Under the pieces are notes generated by a model. The model searched no databases. It was not told the DNA's origin and was given only the letters and a program-made list of their open reading frames with translations. A program made the translations under genes and the position numbers. Positions 14,805 through 23,062 of a DNA stretch of 37,821 bases are shown here, piece after piece. Where the stretch lies: contig NZ_JAPUED010000207.1 of assembly GCF_027492755.1 (NCBI RefSeq), positions 1 through 37,821 on the forward strand, in the 5' to 3' direction. The stretch is from Micropruina sp. (GTDB lineage Bacteria > Actinomycetota > Actinomycetes > Propionibacteriales > Propionibacteriaceae). Numbering within the stretch: the stretch's first letter is position 1; every line of letters begins with the position of its first letter.

Positions 14805-16085
14805 ATGGCCTATCAGCCCGAGACGCTGGCCGTGCACGCCGGTCAGGAGGACGCCGATCCGGCGACCAACTCGCGCGCGGTGCCGATCTATCAGACCACG
14901 TCGTACGTTTTCGACGACACCGAGCACGCCGCGAACCTGTTCGCGTTGAAGGTGCCGGGCAACATCTACACCCGGATCATGAATCCGACCCAGAGCGTGT
15001 TCGAGACCCGAATGACCGCGCTGGAGGGCGGCGTCGGCGCGCTGGCGACGGCGTCCGGTGCGTCGGCGATCACCTATGCGGTGCTCAACCTGACCTACGC
15101 GGGCGACAACATCGTGGCGCTGTCCACCCTGTACGGCGGCACCTACGCGCTGTTCGCCCACACCTTGCCGCAGTTCGGCATCGAGGTGCGTTTCGTCGAT
15201 CCTGAGAAGCCGGACGAGCTGGCCCAGCACGTCGACGACAAGACCAAGCTGGTGTTCGGCGAGACCGTCGGCAACCCGCAGGTCAACGTGGTCGACCTGG
15301 ACGCCTGGTCGGCTGCGGCGCACGCGCTCGGCCTGCCGTTCATCGTCGACAACACGGTGCCCACCCCGTACCTGTGCCGGGTCTTCGAACACGGCGTCGA
15401 CATCGCGGTGCATGCCGCCACCAAGTACATCGGCGGGCACGGCACCTCGATCGGCGGCGTGATCGTCGACTCCGGCAACTTCGATTGGGCGGCGCACGCC
15501 GACCGGTTCCCGGGGCTCACCCAGCCCGACCACGCCTACCACGAGGTGGTCTGGACCGAGGCGGTCGGCAACCTGGCCTACATCATCCGGGCCCGCACGG
15601 TCATGCTGCGCAACACCGGTGCCGCGATCGCGCCGTTGAACTCCTGGCTGTTCCTGCAGGGTCTGGAGACCCTGCACCTGCGGATGGAGCGGCACAGCAG
15701 CAACGCGCTGGCGGTGGCGAAGCACCTGGAGGCACACCCGGCGGTCGCCTGGGTGAACTATCCGGGCCTGGAGTCGTCGCCGTGGTACGAGACCGCCCAA
15801 CGGCTGCTGCCGCGCGGAGCGTCCGGCATCGTGTCGTTCGGGCTGAAGGCCGGACGCCAGGGCGGGTCGAAGTTCGTCGAGTCGCTGGAGCTGTTCAGCC
15901 ACCTGGCCAACATCGGTGACGCCAAGTCCCTGGTCATCCACAGTGCCTCGACGACTCATTCGCAGCTCACCGAGGACGAGTTGGTCACCGCCGGTGTGGC
16001 ACCCGAGATGGTCCGGCTGTCGATCGGCATCGAGAACGTCGACGATCTGATCGCCGACCTCGATCAAGCGCTGGCACAGTTCTGA
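14805..16085 (+). CDS. metY: O-acetylhomoserine sulfhydrylase
   Basis: A 426-aa PLP enzyme of the Cys/Met metabolism family that makes homocysteine from O-acetylhomoserine and sulfide. Recognisable segments are LAVHAGQE at the N-terminus, YQTTSYVF, YTRIMNPTQSVFE, FGETVGNPQVNVVD, and the PLP lysine in HAATKYIGGHG near residue 207. Full length for the family. An AAGGGTG site precedes ATG 14805, and a TACGCT box at 14767-14772 is a possible promoter. It heads a packed operon with metX (4-bp gap) and metW. No S-box or SAM-IV-like structure is visible in the short leader. Confidence 0.93.
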   Translation: MAYQPETLAVHAGQEDADPATNSRAVPIYQTTSYVFDDTEHAANLFALKVPGNIYTRIMNPTQSVFETRMTALEGGVGALATASGASAITYAVLNLTYAGDNIVALSTLYGGTYALFAHTLPQFGIEVRFVDPEKPDELAQHVDDKTKLVFGETVGNPQVNVVDLDAWSAAAHALGLPFIVDNTVPTPYLCRVFEHGVDIAVHAATKYIGGHGTSIGGVIVDSGNFDWAAHADRFPGLTQPDHAYHEVVWTEAVGNLAYIIRARTVMLRNTGAAIAPLNSWLFLQGLETLHLRMERHSSNALAVAKHLEAHPAVAWVNYPGLESSPWYETAQRLLPRGASGIVSFGLKAGRQGGSKFVESLELFSHLANIGDAKSLVIHSASTTHSQLTEDELVTAGVAPEMVRLSIGIENVDDLIADLDQALAQF

Positions 16086-16089
16086 CTAG

Positions 16090-17229
16090 ATGACCGACAA
16101 CGGTGCTCTCGGCCTGGTCGAGACCCACACCGTCCGGCTGTTCACCGCCGCCGACCCGCTGGTACTGGCCAGCGGGTCGACGCTGGGGCCGGTCGACGTG
16201 GCGTACGAGACCTACGGCACGCTTTCCGCGGACCGCGACAACGCGGTCTTCATCTGTCACGCCCTGACCGGGGACGCCCACGCCGCCGGTTTCCATCCGG
16301 GCGCCAAGCGACCCGGCTGGTGGGACAACCTGATCGGTCCTGGTAAGCCGCTGGACACCAACAGGTTCTTCGTCGTCTGCGCGAACCTGCTGGGTGGCTG
16401 CCAGGGCAGCACCGGGCCGTCGACCCTCGATCCGGCGACCGGACGCGTCTACGGCCTGGATTTCCCGCTGCTCGACATGGCCGACTTCGTCACCGTGCAC
16501 CGGGCATTGCTCGACCACCTCGGCATCGAGCGGCTGCTGATCGCGCTGGGCGGCTCGCTGGGCGGCATGCAGGTGCTGGAGTGGTCGCTGCGCCACCCGG
16601 AGCAGATCGCCAACGCGGCGATCATCGCGGCGTCGTCGCGACTCAACGCGCAGAACATCGCGTTCTCGGCGGTGGCTCGCCGGGCGATCATGGACGACCC
16701 CGACTTCAACGACGGCCGCTATTCCGAGTCGGGCGTGCTGCCCCGGCTCGGCCTGCGCACCGCGCGGATGATGGCGCACATCACCTATCTGAGCGAGGAC
16801 GCGTTCAGCGAGAAGTTCGGACGCACCCCCCACCCCGAGCGGGACAAGCCGGGCTTCGGCATCGACTTCGCGGTGGAGAGCTACCTCGACCACCAGGGCA
16901 AGGTGTTCATCGAGCGTTTCGACGCGCTGTCGTACCTCTACCTGTCGCGGGTGATGGACTACTTCGACCCGTTCAGCCGTCCGAACGCCACCGACGCGGT
17001 GACCGCCGAGCCGGTGAACTTCCTGGTGATGTCGTTCGACACCGACTGGCGGTTCAGCGCCGAGCACTCCCGGCGGATCGTCAAGCACCTGGAGAACGCC
17101 GGACAGCCGGTCAGCTACCGCAACATCCCCTCGCCGTGGGGGCACGACTCGTTCCTGCTGCCGGTGCAGCGGTACCACGACACGTTGCGGGCCTGGTTCG
17201 AACGGACGCTGCGGGAGGGATTGCGATGA
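16090..17229 (+). CDS. metX: Homoserine O-acetyltransferase
   Basis: A 379-aa alpha/beta-hydrolase-fold enzyme that transfers acetyl from acetyl-CoA to L-homoserine, giving the substrate of MetY. The family blocks are present: VAYETYGTLS, CHALTGDAHA, GWWDNLIGPGKPLDT, and ALGGSLGGMQVLEWS, with nucleophile Ser near residue 156. The catalytic Asp is in SFDTDWRF near residue 318 and the His in WGHDSFL near residue 351. It begins 4 bp after metY and ends in an ATGA overlap with metW, so the three are translated together. Whether the acyl donor is acetyl- or succinyl-CoA cannot be settled by eye; pairing with metY favours acetyl. Confidence 0.93.
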   Translation: MTDNGALGLVETHTVRLFTAADPLVLASGSTLGPVDVAYETYGTLSADRDNAVFICHALTGDAHAAGFHPGAKRPGWWDNLIGPGKPLDTNRFFVVCANLLGGCQGSTGPSTLDPATGRVYGLDFPLLDMADFVTVHRALLDHLGIERLLIALGGSLGGMQVLEWSLRHPEQIANAAIIAASSRLNAQNIAFSAVARRAIMDDPDFNDGRYSESGVLPRLGLRTARMMAHITYLSEDAFSEKFGRTPHPERDKPGFGIDFAVESYLDHQGKVFIERFDALSYLYLSRVMDYFDPFSRPNATDAVTAEPVNFLVMSFDTDWRFSAEHSRRIVKHLENAGQPVSYRNIPSPWGHDSFLLPVQRYHDTLRAWFERTLREGLR

Positions 17230-17822
17230 GCCTGCGTCCCGACCTCGACGTCATCGCCCACCTGGTGCCCGAGGCGTCCCGGGTCCTCGATCTGGGCTGC
17301 GGTACCGGCTCGCTGCTGCGGCACCTGATGGACGAGCACGGCTGCACCGGAACCGGAGTGGAGATCGACCCCGACAAGGTGCTCGCCGCCGTCGCCTCCG
17401 GGGTGCCGGTGATGGAGCTCGACCTGGACGCCGACCTGGGCCTGTTCGCCGCGGCGTCCTACGACACGGTGGTGCTGTCCCGCACCATTCAGACCATCCG
17501 CCGCCCGGAGGTGGTGCTGCGCGAGATGGCCCGGATCAGCAACCGGCTGATCGTCTCGGCGCCCAACTTCGGCCTGCTGGAGCATCGGCTGATGCTGCTG
17601 CGCGGCCGGATGCCCATCTCTCGCGAGCTGCCGTACTCGTGGTACGACACGCCCAACCTGCGATTCACCACGCTGGTCGACCTGGAGGACCTGTTCGCCC
17701 GGCTCGGTCTCGAGATCGAGACCCGGATCAACCTGTCGTCGACCGGCGAACCGCTCGGCAAGCACCTGCGGGCCGCGAACCTGCGGGCCGGCGCCGCCGT
17801 CTACGTGCTCGGAAGGGGCTGA
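17226..17822 (+). CDS. metW: MetW methyltransferase-like partner of MetX
   Basis: A 198-aa class I SAM-dependent-methyltransferase fold protein with motif I VLDLGCGTGSL near residue 20 and VEIDPDKV, followed by MetW-specific text: VLSRTIQTIRRPEVVLREM and APNFGLLEHRLMLLRGRMPIS. In proteobacteria MetW accompanies MetX and is reported to be required for, or to stimulate, homoserine acylation. Its own methyl-transfer reaction is unclear. The ATG at 17226 overlaps the metX stop. The next gene starts 4 bp after its end. Presence in an actinobacterium beside metX points to the same partnership. Confidence 0.9.
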   Translation: MSLRPDLDVIAHLVPEASRVLDLGCGTGSLLRHLMDEHGCTGTGVEIDPDKVLAAVASGVPVMELDLDADLGLFAAASYDTVVLSRTIQTIRRPEVVLREMARISNRLIVSAPNFGLLEHRLMLLRGRMPISRELPYSWYDTPNLRFTTLVDLEDLFARLGLEIETRINLSSTGEPLGKHLRAANLRAGAAVYVLGRG

Positions 17823-17826
17823 CCCG

Positions 17827-19635
17827 ATGGCGCTGGGCGGGCTCCGCGGGTTGTCGCTCGCCAGCCTCGGCCGGGCACCCGTGCCGGAGTGGGAAGAGGT
17901 GGCGCGGGCCGCCTGGCCGGGCCGGGTGCCGGCCGAATGGGCATCGCGGGCGGGCCGAGTGCAACTCCCGGTGATCGTGGCCAGCATCGTGATCGGGGTG
18001 CTGGCCGCCTGGTTCGGTGCACCCTGGCTCGGCTTGTTGGCCTGGGTGGCCGGTGCGTCGGTGGAGTGGCTGGCCACCCGGGCGGACACCGCCGCGGCTC
18101 GGCTGCTCGACCTGGTCGGACTGCGGGCACCGCAGCGTGCGTTGCTGCGCAGCGCCACGGCGATGGCACTGATCTTCGGCTTCGGCGCGAACCTCGCGGG
18201 GCTCGGCTACCTCACCGCGGTGCTGTTCGTGCAGCTGGCCTGGGTGCTCCAACCCGTGCTGGCCACTTGGTTGTCGCGAAGCGCGCCGCCGCTGACCTAT
18301 CTGCCGGGCGCCGCGCCACAGCCGGAACCGTTCGCCGCGCACGCCCGGGTCTACGCCCGCGCGGTCGGGACGCCGGGCGCCGCGGTCGCCGTCGAAGCCC
18401 TCGCCCTGATCGGAGCGCTTGCCGCCGCAGGCGGACCGCTCGGAGGGGTCGGGTCGGCGCCGATCGGCGCAGCCGTCCTGCTGGCCCTGGCCGCCACCGC
18501 GTTCACCGGTCTGTCCGCGCTGCGGCTGAGCCGGGCCCAGCGCGGCTGGGGTGAGCGGCTGGTGGCCGACGTGGCCGCGTCCCGTCCGGTGTTCGCGGTC
18601 TACGTGTCGCTGGCCGCGCGTCAATCGAAATACATCGTGAACCAGTGGCTGCCCGCGCTGGACGCCCTGCCCGAGGCGGGTGTGCTGCTGGTGCGCGAGG
18701 CCAGCCAGCTGACCCCGCTGGCGGCGACCCGGCATCCGGTGATCTACGCACCGAGCCAGAAGGACGTGGAACGCCTGATCGTGCCGTCGGTGCGGATCGC
18801 GTTCTACCTCGCCTACGGCGAGCGCAACGGCCAGCTGCTGCGTGATCCGCGGTTGAAGCACGTGATGCTGCTGCACGGCGATTCCGACAAGGCCACCAGC
18901 GCCAACGGCATGGCGCGTGCGTTCGACGAAATCTGGGTGGCCGGGCCGGCGGCCGTCGAACGCTACCGGACGGCCGGCGTGGCCGTCCCCGACGATCGTT
19001 TCGTCTTCATCGGACGGCCGCAGGTCGCCGGCCTGCCGATCGGGCCGACCGGTCAGCAGCCGCCGATCGTGCTGTATGCACCCACCTTCGAGGGCTACTA
19101 CGACCAGACTGCGCACACCTCACTGGACAGCATGGGCGTCGAGCTGGCCCGCCGGCTGGTGGCGAGCGGCCGGGTGCGGGTGTGGTTCCGGCCTCATCCG
19201 GCCAGCGGGGTGTCCCGTCCGTCGATGCTGGCCGCGATCGCCGAGATCGGTGCCGTGCTGCGCGAGGTGCCCGGCGATCACCTGGTGGTGGCCGACCGTG
19301 ACCTGACGTTGCCGGAATGCCTGGCGGCCGCCGATGTGCTGGTCTCGGACATCTCCAGCGTGGCCACCGATTTCCTGGCCACCGAGCGTCCGATCATCAC
19401 CTGCGACCCGGCCGGACTGCCGGCCGAGGACTTCGTCGCCGCCTACCCGACGCAGTCGGCCAGCTACCTGCTGCACCCGGGCCTGGCCGACCTCGATCAG
19501 GTGCTGGACGCAGCCCTCGGCGCCGACCCGCTGCGACCGGCGCGGCAGGTCATGCGGCGCCACGTCCTGGGGGACCCGCCCGGTGGCCCCCAGGCCGCGT
19601 TCGCCGCGAACGTGGCCCGGCTCGCGGCCTCCTGA
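17827..19635 (+). CDS. Membrane-bound glycerophosphotransferase-like protein (TagB/TagF type)
   Basis: A 602-aa protein with an N-terminal hydrophobic half (helices at residues about 40-80, 110-150 and 180-240). The C-terminal half is a GT-B-like domain of the CDP-glycerol:poly(glycerophosphate) glycerophosphotransferase family: HVMLLHGDSDK near residue 345, FRPHPASG near residue 457, and LVSDISSVATDFLATERPII near residue 508, all typical of TagB/TagF. Such enzymes build teichoic-acid-like phosphopolyol chains at the inner membrane face. The membrane part replaces the amphipathic anchor of classic TagF. It is the fourth gene of the metYXW operon, which has no evident functional link. Substrate unknown. 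Confidence 0.75.
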   Translation: MALGGLRGLSLASLGRAPVPEWEEVARAAWPGRVPAEWASRAGRVQLPVIVASIVIGVLAAWFGAPWLGLLAWVAGASVEWLATRADTAAARLLDLVGLRAPQRALLRSATAMALIFGFGANLAGLGYLTAVLFVQLAWVLQPVLATWLSRSAPPLTYLPGAAPQPEPFAAHARVYARAVGTPGAAVAVEALALIGALAAAGGPLGGVGSAPIGAAVLLALAATAFTGLSALRLSRAQRGWGERLVADVAASRPVFAVYVSLAARQSKYIVNQWLPALDALPEAGVLLVREASQLTPLAATRHPVIYAPSQKDVERLIVPSVRIAFYLAYGERNGQLLRDPRLKHVMLLHGDSDKATSANGMARAFDEIWVAGPAAVERYRTAGVAVPDDRFVFIGRPQVAGLPIGPTGQQPPIVLYAPTFEGYYDQTAHTSLDSMGVELARRLVASGRVRVWFRPHPASGVSRPSMLAAIAEIGAVLREVPGDHLVVADRDLTLPECLAAADVLVSDISSVATDFLATERPIITCDPAGLPAEDFVAAYPTQSASYLLHPGLADLDQVLDAALGADPLRPARQVMRRHVLGDPPGGPQAAFAANVARLAAS

Positions 19636-19647
19636 CGCCCACCGTCG

Positions 19648-19704
19648 GTTGAGCTTGTCCAAACCCCTCTTTGCCGGCGGCTCAGGGTGTCGACGAGCTG
19701 GACC
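19648..19704. repeat. Dispersed palindrome, family B, copy 2 (degenerate)
   Basis: GGTTGAGCTTGTCCAAACCC on the left faces GTGTCGACGAGCTGGACC on the right as an imperfect inverted repeat around a short spacer. It is the same family as 26470-26551. It lies between the convergent ends of the TagB-like gene and the sugar porter. Confidence 0.65.
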
Positions 19705-19719
19705 GGCAGATCGGCGCTT

Positions 19720-21333
19720 TCAGCTGAACCGGGCCTGCAGGTCCTGCTCCAGCTGCTCCAGGCTGACGAACTTCGTCTCGGGCACGATCCGCAGGTAGAA
19801 CAGCAGCGCGAAAACGTTGAACAGGCCGAAGCAGGCGAAGGTCCAGGCCGGGCCCAGATAGGCGATCATCAGCGGGAACGCGAAGGTCACCACGGCGTTC
19901 ATGATCCAGCCGGCAGCGACCGCGACGCCCTGCGCGGTGCCGCGGATCCGGGCCGGGAAGATCTCCGAGACCAGCACCCAGTTGACCGTGCCGGACTGCT
20001 TGAAGAACACGAACAGGGTCACCAGAGCCAGCACCAGCCACGGCAGGTAGGCCGGCACGGTGGCCGCGATCGCGCCGGACGCGTCGATGTGCGGCGCGAT
20101 GCCGAAGCCGAAGACCAGTGCCAGCGAGAACAGCGCCAGCACGATGCCGGTCTCCTGGTAGATGCCGACATGGCGCCGGGCGAGCCGTCCGACCAGGTAG
20201 ATGCCGATGCCGGCGCCGATGGTCGAGGCGATGCCGGTGACCACGTTCAGGGTGATCGCGTCGGCCGACGAGAACCCGGCCGCGACCAGAACCTTCGGCA
20301 GGTAGTACATCGCGGTGTTGATGCCGGTGAGCTGGTCGAAGATGCCCAGGAAGCAGCCGATCACCAGCACCCGCCTGGTCCACCGGGTCGACCAGGCCTG
20401 CCGCAGCGTCCAGCGGGCCTGCCGGCCCTCGACCCGCTGCACCTCGACCATGCCCTGGATCTCGGCCCCGACGCCGTCGCGCCGTTCGTCACGGATCCGC
20501 TTCAGCGCACCGATCGCTTCGTAGTAGCGGTGCTTGGCGGCGTACCAGCGGCTCGATTCGGGCATCAGCCGCATGCCGATCCACAACGCGATGGCCGGCA
20601 GGGTGCCGAGCACCAGCATGTACCGCCAGACCCCGCCGTTGCCGGCGGCGACCACCAGCCCTTCGATGTGGCCGGCCAGATCCCACGGAATCCACGACCC
20701 GGCGGCGAACTGCCCGGTGGGGTCGGACGCGACCTGCACCTGGGGCCCGCCGCGGGAGGCCGACAGCATGGCGTTGGTGGAGTAGGCCAGCAGCTGGCCG
20801 AACACGATCATGAACTGATCGACGGCGACCAGCGGACCGCGGATGCGTTGCGGCGCCGACTCGGACAGGTACATCGGCACGCTGGACGAGGCCCCGCCCA
20901 CCGCGAAGCCGAGGACGACGCGGAACAGCGACAGGATCAGCACGTTGCCGGCCAGGGCCGAGCCGACCGTGCCGACGATGAAGATCAGCGCGAGCAGCAG
21001 GATGTTGTGCCGGCGTCCGTGGCGGTCGGCGAGCCGTCCGCCGACGATGGCGCCGATCGCCGCGCCCACGGCGAGGCAGCCGCCGACCAGGCCCTCGTCG
21101 AGCGGGGTGAGCGCCAGTCCGCCGCCCGCGGTCGGAAGGTAGAGGTAGGGCAGCGCGCCCGCGATGACGCCGGTGTCATAGCCGAACAGCAGCGAGCCCA
21201 AGGTCGCGACGGCCACCAGCAGCCCGATCGGACGCCGCTTGCCCGACGGTGGTGTGGACGCCACCAGGTCGGCCAGCTCCTCGGCGCTGGGGTCCGGGGG
21301 CAGCGTCACGCTCCGGGATTCTGGACGGCTCAT
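19720..21333 (-). CDS. MFS sugar porter
   Basis: A 537-aa sugar/polyol:H+ symporter of the MFS sugar-porter family (XylE/IolT-like). Diagnostic motifs are GSLLFGYDTGVIAGAL (helix 1), GGRLADRHGRRHNIL (loop 2-3), PMYLSESAPQRIRGPLV, PESSRWYAAKHR, the substrate-site stretch DQLTGINTAMYYLPK in helix 7, and RIVPETKF at the end. Twelve helices are evident. A longer insert before helix 6 (SRGGPQVQVASDPTGQF) may be a periplasmic loop. ATG 21333 is preceded by AGGGGA. It stands alone, so the sugar is not indicated by context; myo-inositol or a pentose are reasonable candidates. Confidence 0.88.
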   Translation of the reverse strand: MSRPESRSVTLPPDPSAEELADLVASTPPSGKRRPIGLLVAVATLGSLLFGYDTGVIAGALPYLYLPTAGGGLALTPLDEGLVGGCLAVGAAIGAIVGGRLADRHGRRHNILLLALIFIVGTVGSALAGNVLILSLFRVVLGFAVGGASSSVPMYLSESAPQRIRGPLVAVDQFMIVFGQLLAYSTNAMLSASRGGPQVQVASDPTGQFAAGSWIPWDLAGHIEGLVVAAGNGGVWRYMLVLGTLPAIALWIGMRLMPESSRWYAAKHRYYEAIGALKRIRDERRDGVGAEIQGMVEVQRVEGRQARWTLRQAWSTRWTRRVLVIGCFLGIFDQLTGINTAMYYLPKVLVAAGFSSADAITLNVVTGIASTIGAGIGIYLVGRLARRHVGIYQETGIVLALFSLALVFGFGIAPHIDASGAIAATVPAYLPWLVLALVTLFVFFKQSGTVNWVLVSEIFPARIRGTAQGVAVAAGWIMNAVVTFAFPLMIAYLGPAWTFACFGLFNVFALLFYLRIVPETKFVSLEQLEQDLQARFS

Positions 21334-21396
21334 GCTTCCCCTCGAGACAATGTGGAATTTCCGGGGTCAGCATAGGGGCGATGACAGGCCCCGACG

Positions 21397-21837
21397 TCAG
21401 GCGGCCATCAGCTGCAGCCGGGTGGGCGCGTACGCCTTCGTCTTCAGCGGCATTCCGGCCTCGGCCGGCGTCCGGTTCGCCTTCCGGGCATTGCAGGTGT
21501 GACAAGCCGCGACGGTGTTCGTCCAGGTGTTCCGGCCGCCCTTGGACTGGGGCAGGATGTGGTCGACGGTGGTGGCCCGGTCGCCGCAGTAGCCACAGGT
21601 GTGCGAGTCCCGCTTCAGCACCCCGCGCTTGGTCCAGCCGGGCGCGCGCCCGTAGAGAAATGTGGTCTTCACGTAGCGGACCAGCCGGAGCACCTCCGGC
21701 TGCGGATAGCTACCGAACACCAGGTCGGGATGCGCGGATTCGATCACCGCCACCTTGCGCAGCAGCATGCCGATCGCGTGCTGCAGGGAGACGGTGTGCA
21801 GCGCGGTGTTGTCGGTGTTCAGGACGAGCACGGCCAT
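21397..21837 (-). CDS. HNH nuclease-domain protein
   Basis: A 146-aa protein with a small helical N-terminus (LHTVSLQHAIGMLLRKVAVIE) and a C-terminal HNH fold at residues about 78-120. The first zinc ribbon pair is CGYCG, then TVDHILPQSKGG (His metal ligand and Asp), TWTNTVAACHTCNARK and the second CxxC pair, all intact. It is the common stand-alone actinobacterial HNH protein, presumed to cut or nick DNA; no partner or homing context is seen. ATG 21837 has GGAAGGAG eight bases upstream. A structured leader RNA with an intrinsic terminator lies directly upstream, so expression may be controlled by termination. Confidence 0.88.
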   Translation of the reverse strand: MAVLVLNTDNTALHTVSLQHAIGMLLRKVAVIESAHPDLVFGSYPQPEVLRLVRYVKTTFLYGRAPGWTKRGVLKRDSHTCGYCGDRATTVDHILPQSKGGRNTWTNTVAACHTCNARKANRTPAEAGMPLKTKAYAPTRLQLMAA

Positions 21838-21865
21838 TCAGACACTCCTTCCCGCTGGCTGCGGG

Positions 21866-22024
21866 CAAAAAGAAACCGTTCCGCATAAGCGCGGAACGGT
21901 GGCAGCACCAGGAACTGGTAGAGGCGTCTCAGTCATGCTGGCTATCCGCACGCCGACGAGCCGCGGCGTGGGAACACTCAGGCTGATCATCGATACTCCA
22001 TCGACTGAGAACGGGACCAGAGTA
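21866..22024 (-). ncRNA. Structured leader or sRNA with own promoter and terminator
   Basis: Read on the minus strand: a TACTCT -10-like box (22019-22024); then GACTGAG (22003-22009) pairing over 68 bases with CTCAGTC (21928-21934) and enclosing the hairpin CGGCGTG/CACGCCG (21949-21970); then an ACCAG/CTGGT hairpin (21907-21919); then a perfect 10-bp stem ACCGTTCCGC/GCGGAACGGT (21875-21900) followed by TTTCTTTTT. This has the layout of a complete RNA of about 147 nt or a riboswitch-like attenuator 29 bp before the HNH start. I cannot match it to a known class. A 32-codon ORF (21936 to 21838) also runs through the terminator and stops right at the HNH ATG. Confidence 0.55.
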
Positions 22025-22060
22025 ACCCCGGAGGCCGCGATGTCGCGACGACACGACCGC

Positions 22061-22114
22061 TCGCCTGGCCACTTTGGGCTCGCCGAGTTCAGCGAGTCCA
22101 AAGTAGTGAGGCGA
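22061..22114. repeat. Hairpin downstream of the exonuclease gene
   Basis: Inverted arms ACTTTGGGCTCGC and GCGAGTCCAAAGT (one mismatch) surround an 8-base loop. Outer arms TCGCCT and AGGCGA extend the structure. It begins 8 bp after the exonuclease stop and probably ends that transcript, although no T-tract follows. Confidence 0.6.
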
Positions 22115-22122
22115 GCGCCGGT

Positions 22123-23037
22123 TCAGGCGTTGACCGCGAGCGCGGCGACGATGCGGTCGGCGGCACCACCCAGGTTGAGCAGTTCGGCGAGCTCGGCGAA
22201 CACCTCCGGCTGGGCGGGCGCGCCGGGCAGACGCAGGTCGTCAAGGCTGACGCCCAGCGGCAGGTCGCGCTTGACCCGGACGACCTCGCGGGCACCGGCC
22301 AGGTAGTCGATGCCGGCGGTGAGCCGGTTGGTGAGGGCGGGGGAGAGTCGTTTCGCGGACGCCGCGGCCAGCACCCCCTCCAGGTCGCCGTGGTCGGCGA
22401 TCAGCCGGGCGGCGGTCTTCTCGCCGATCCCGGCGACGCCCGGCAGGCCGTCCGAGGCGTCGCCGCGCAACGTGGCGAAATCGGCGTAGCCGGCGCCGTC
22501 GATGCCGTAGCGCTGGCGCAGCACCTCGTCGGTGACCCGCTCGTGGTTGCGGACCCCCTTCACCACCGACAGCACCCGCACCTGGCGGTCGTCGTCGATG
22601 AGTTGGAACAGGTCCCGGTCGCCGGTGATCACGTCCACCGGCACGGAGGCCGTCGACGCCAAGGTGCCGATCACGTCGTCCGCCTCGTGATCGTCGGCAC
22701 CGACGACGGCGATGCCGAGGGCGTCCAGGGCGGCACGGATGTAGGGCACCTGCCGGCTCAGCTCGTCGGGAACGACCTCGACGTCACCGGCCAGCACCCG
22801 GTGCGCCTTGTAGCTGGGCACCAGCTCGACCCGCCACGCCGGACGCCAGGCGTTGTCCCAGCAGGCGGCCGCGTGGGTAGGCCGATACTCGGTGATGAAT
22901 CGGGCCAGGAAGTCCAGCAGACCCCGGACGGCGTTGACCGGTTGACCATCGAGGGCTCGCAGGGAACTCGGCAGACCGAAAAAAGCCCGGAAGTACAGCG
23001 ATGCGGTGTCATAAAGCTGCAAAGATTCCGGTTTCAC
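22123..23037 (-). CDS. 5'-3' exonuclease (FEN/Pol I N-domain type)
   Basis: A 304-aa stand-alone flap/5'-3' exonuclease resembling the N-terminal domain of DNA polymerase I. It removes RNA primers or flaps. The PIN-like fold contains YDTASLYFRAFFG, AACWDNAWRPAWR, LGIAVVGADDHEADDVIGTLA and VITGDRDLFQLI, which supply the acidic metal ligands. The helix-hairpin-helix follows as GDASDGLPGVAGIGEKTAARLI. The start is uncertain: GTG 23037 is six bases after CACTAT on the minus strand, fitting a leaderless transcript; GTG 23043 or ATG 23064 are alternatives. It diverges from the Lrp-type gene, with promoters sharing about 25 bp. Confidence 0.88.
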   Translation of the reverse strand: MKPESLQLYDTASLYFRAFFGLPSSLRALDGQPVNAVRGLLDFLARFITEYRPTHAAACWDNAWRPAWRVELVPSYKAHRVLAGDVEVVPDELSRQVPYIRAALDALGIAVVGADDHEADDVIGTLASTASVPVDVITGDRDLFQLIDDDRQVRVLSVVKGVRNHERVTDEVLRQRYGIDGAGYADFATLRGDASDGLPGVAGIGEKTAARLIADHGDLEGVLAAASAKRLSPALTNRLTAGIDYLAGAREVVRVKRDLPLGVSLDDLRLPGAPAQPEVFAELAELLNLGGAADRIVAALAVNA

Positions 23038-23062
23038 GCGCACATAGTGACACGATTGGGGC

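Noticed and set aside
14601-16067. 488-codon minus-strand ORF
   Set aside because: Antisense to metY, whose motifs are complete on the other strand.
19687-21375. 562-codon plus-strand ORF
   Set aside because: Antisense to the well-supported sugar porter; Gln/Arg/Asp/His-rich composition typical of high-GC shadow frames.
21397-22024. IscB-type HNH protein with a HEARO/omega RNA
   Set aside because: The HNH protein is only 146 aa with no RuvC or bridge-helix region, and the RNA lies upstream as a leader; no transposon ends are seen.
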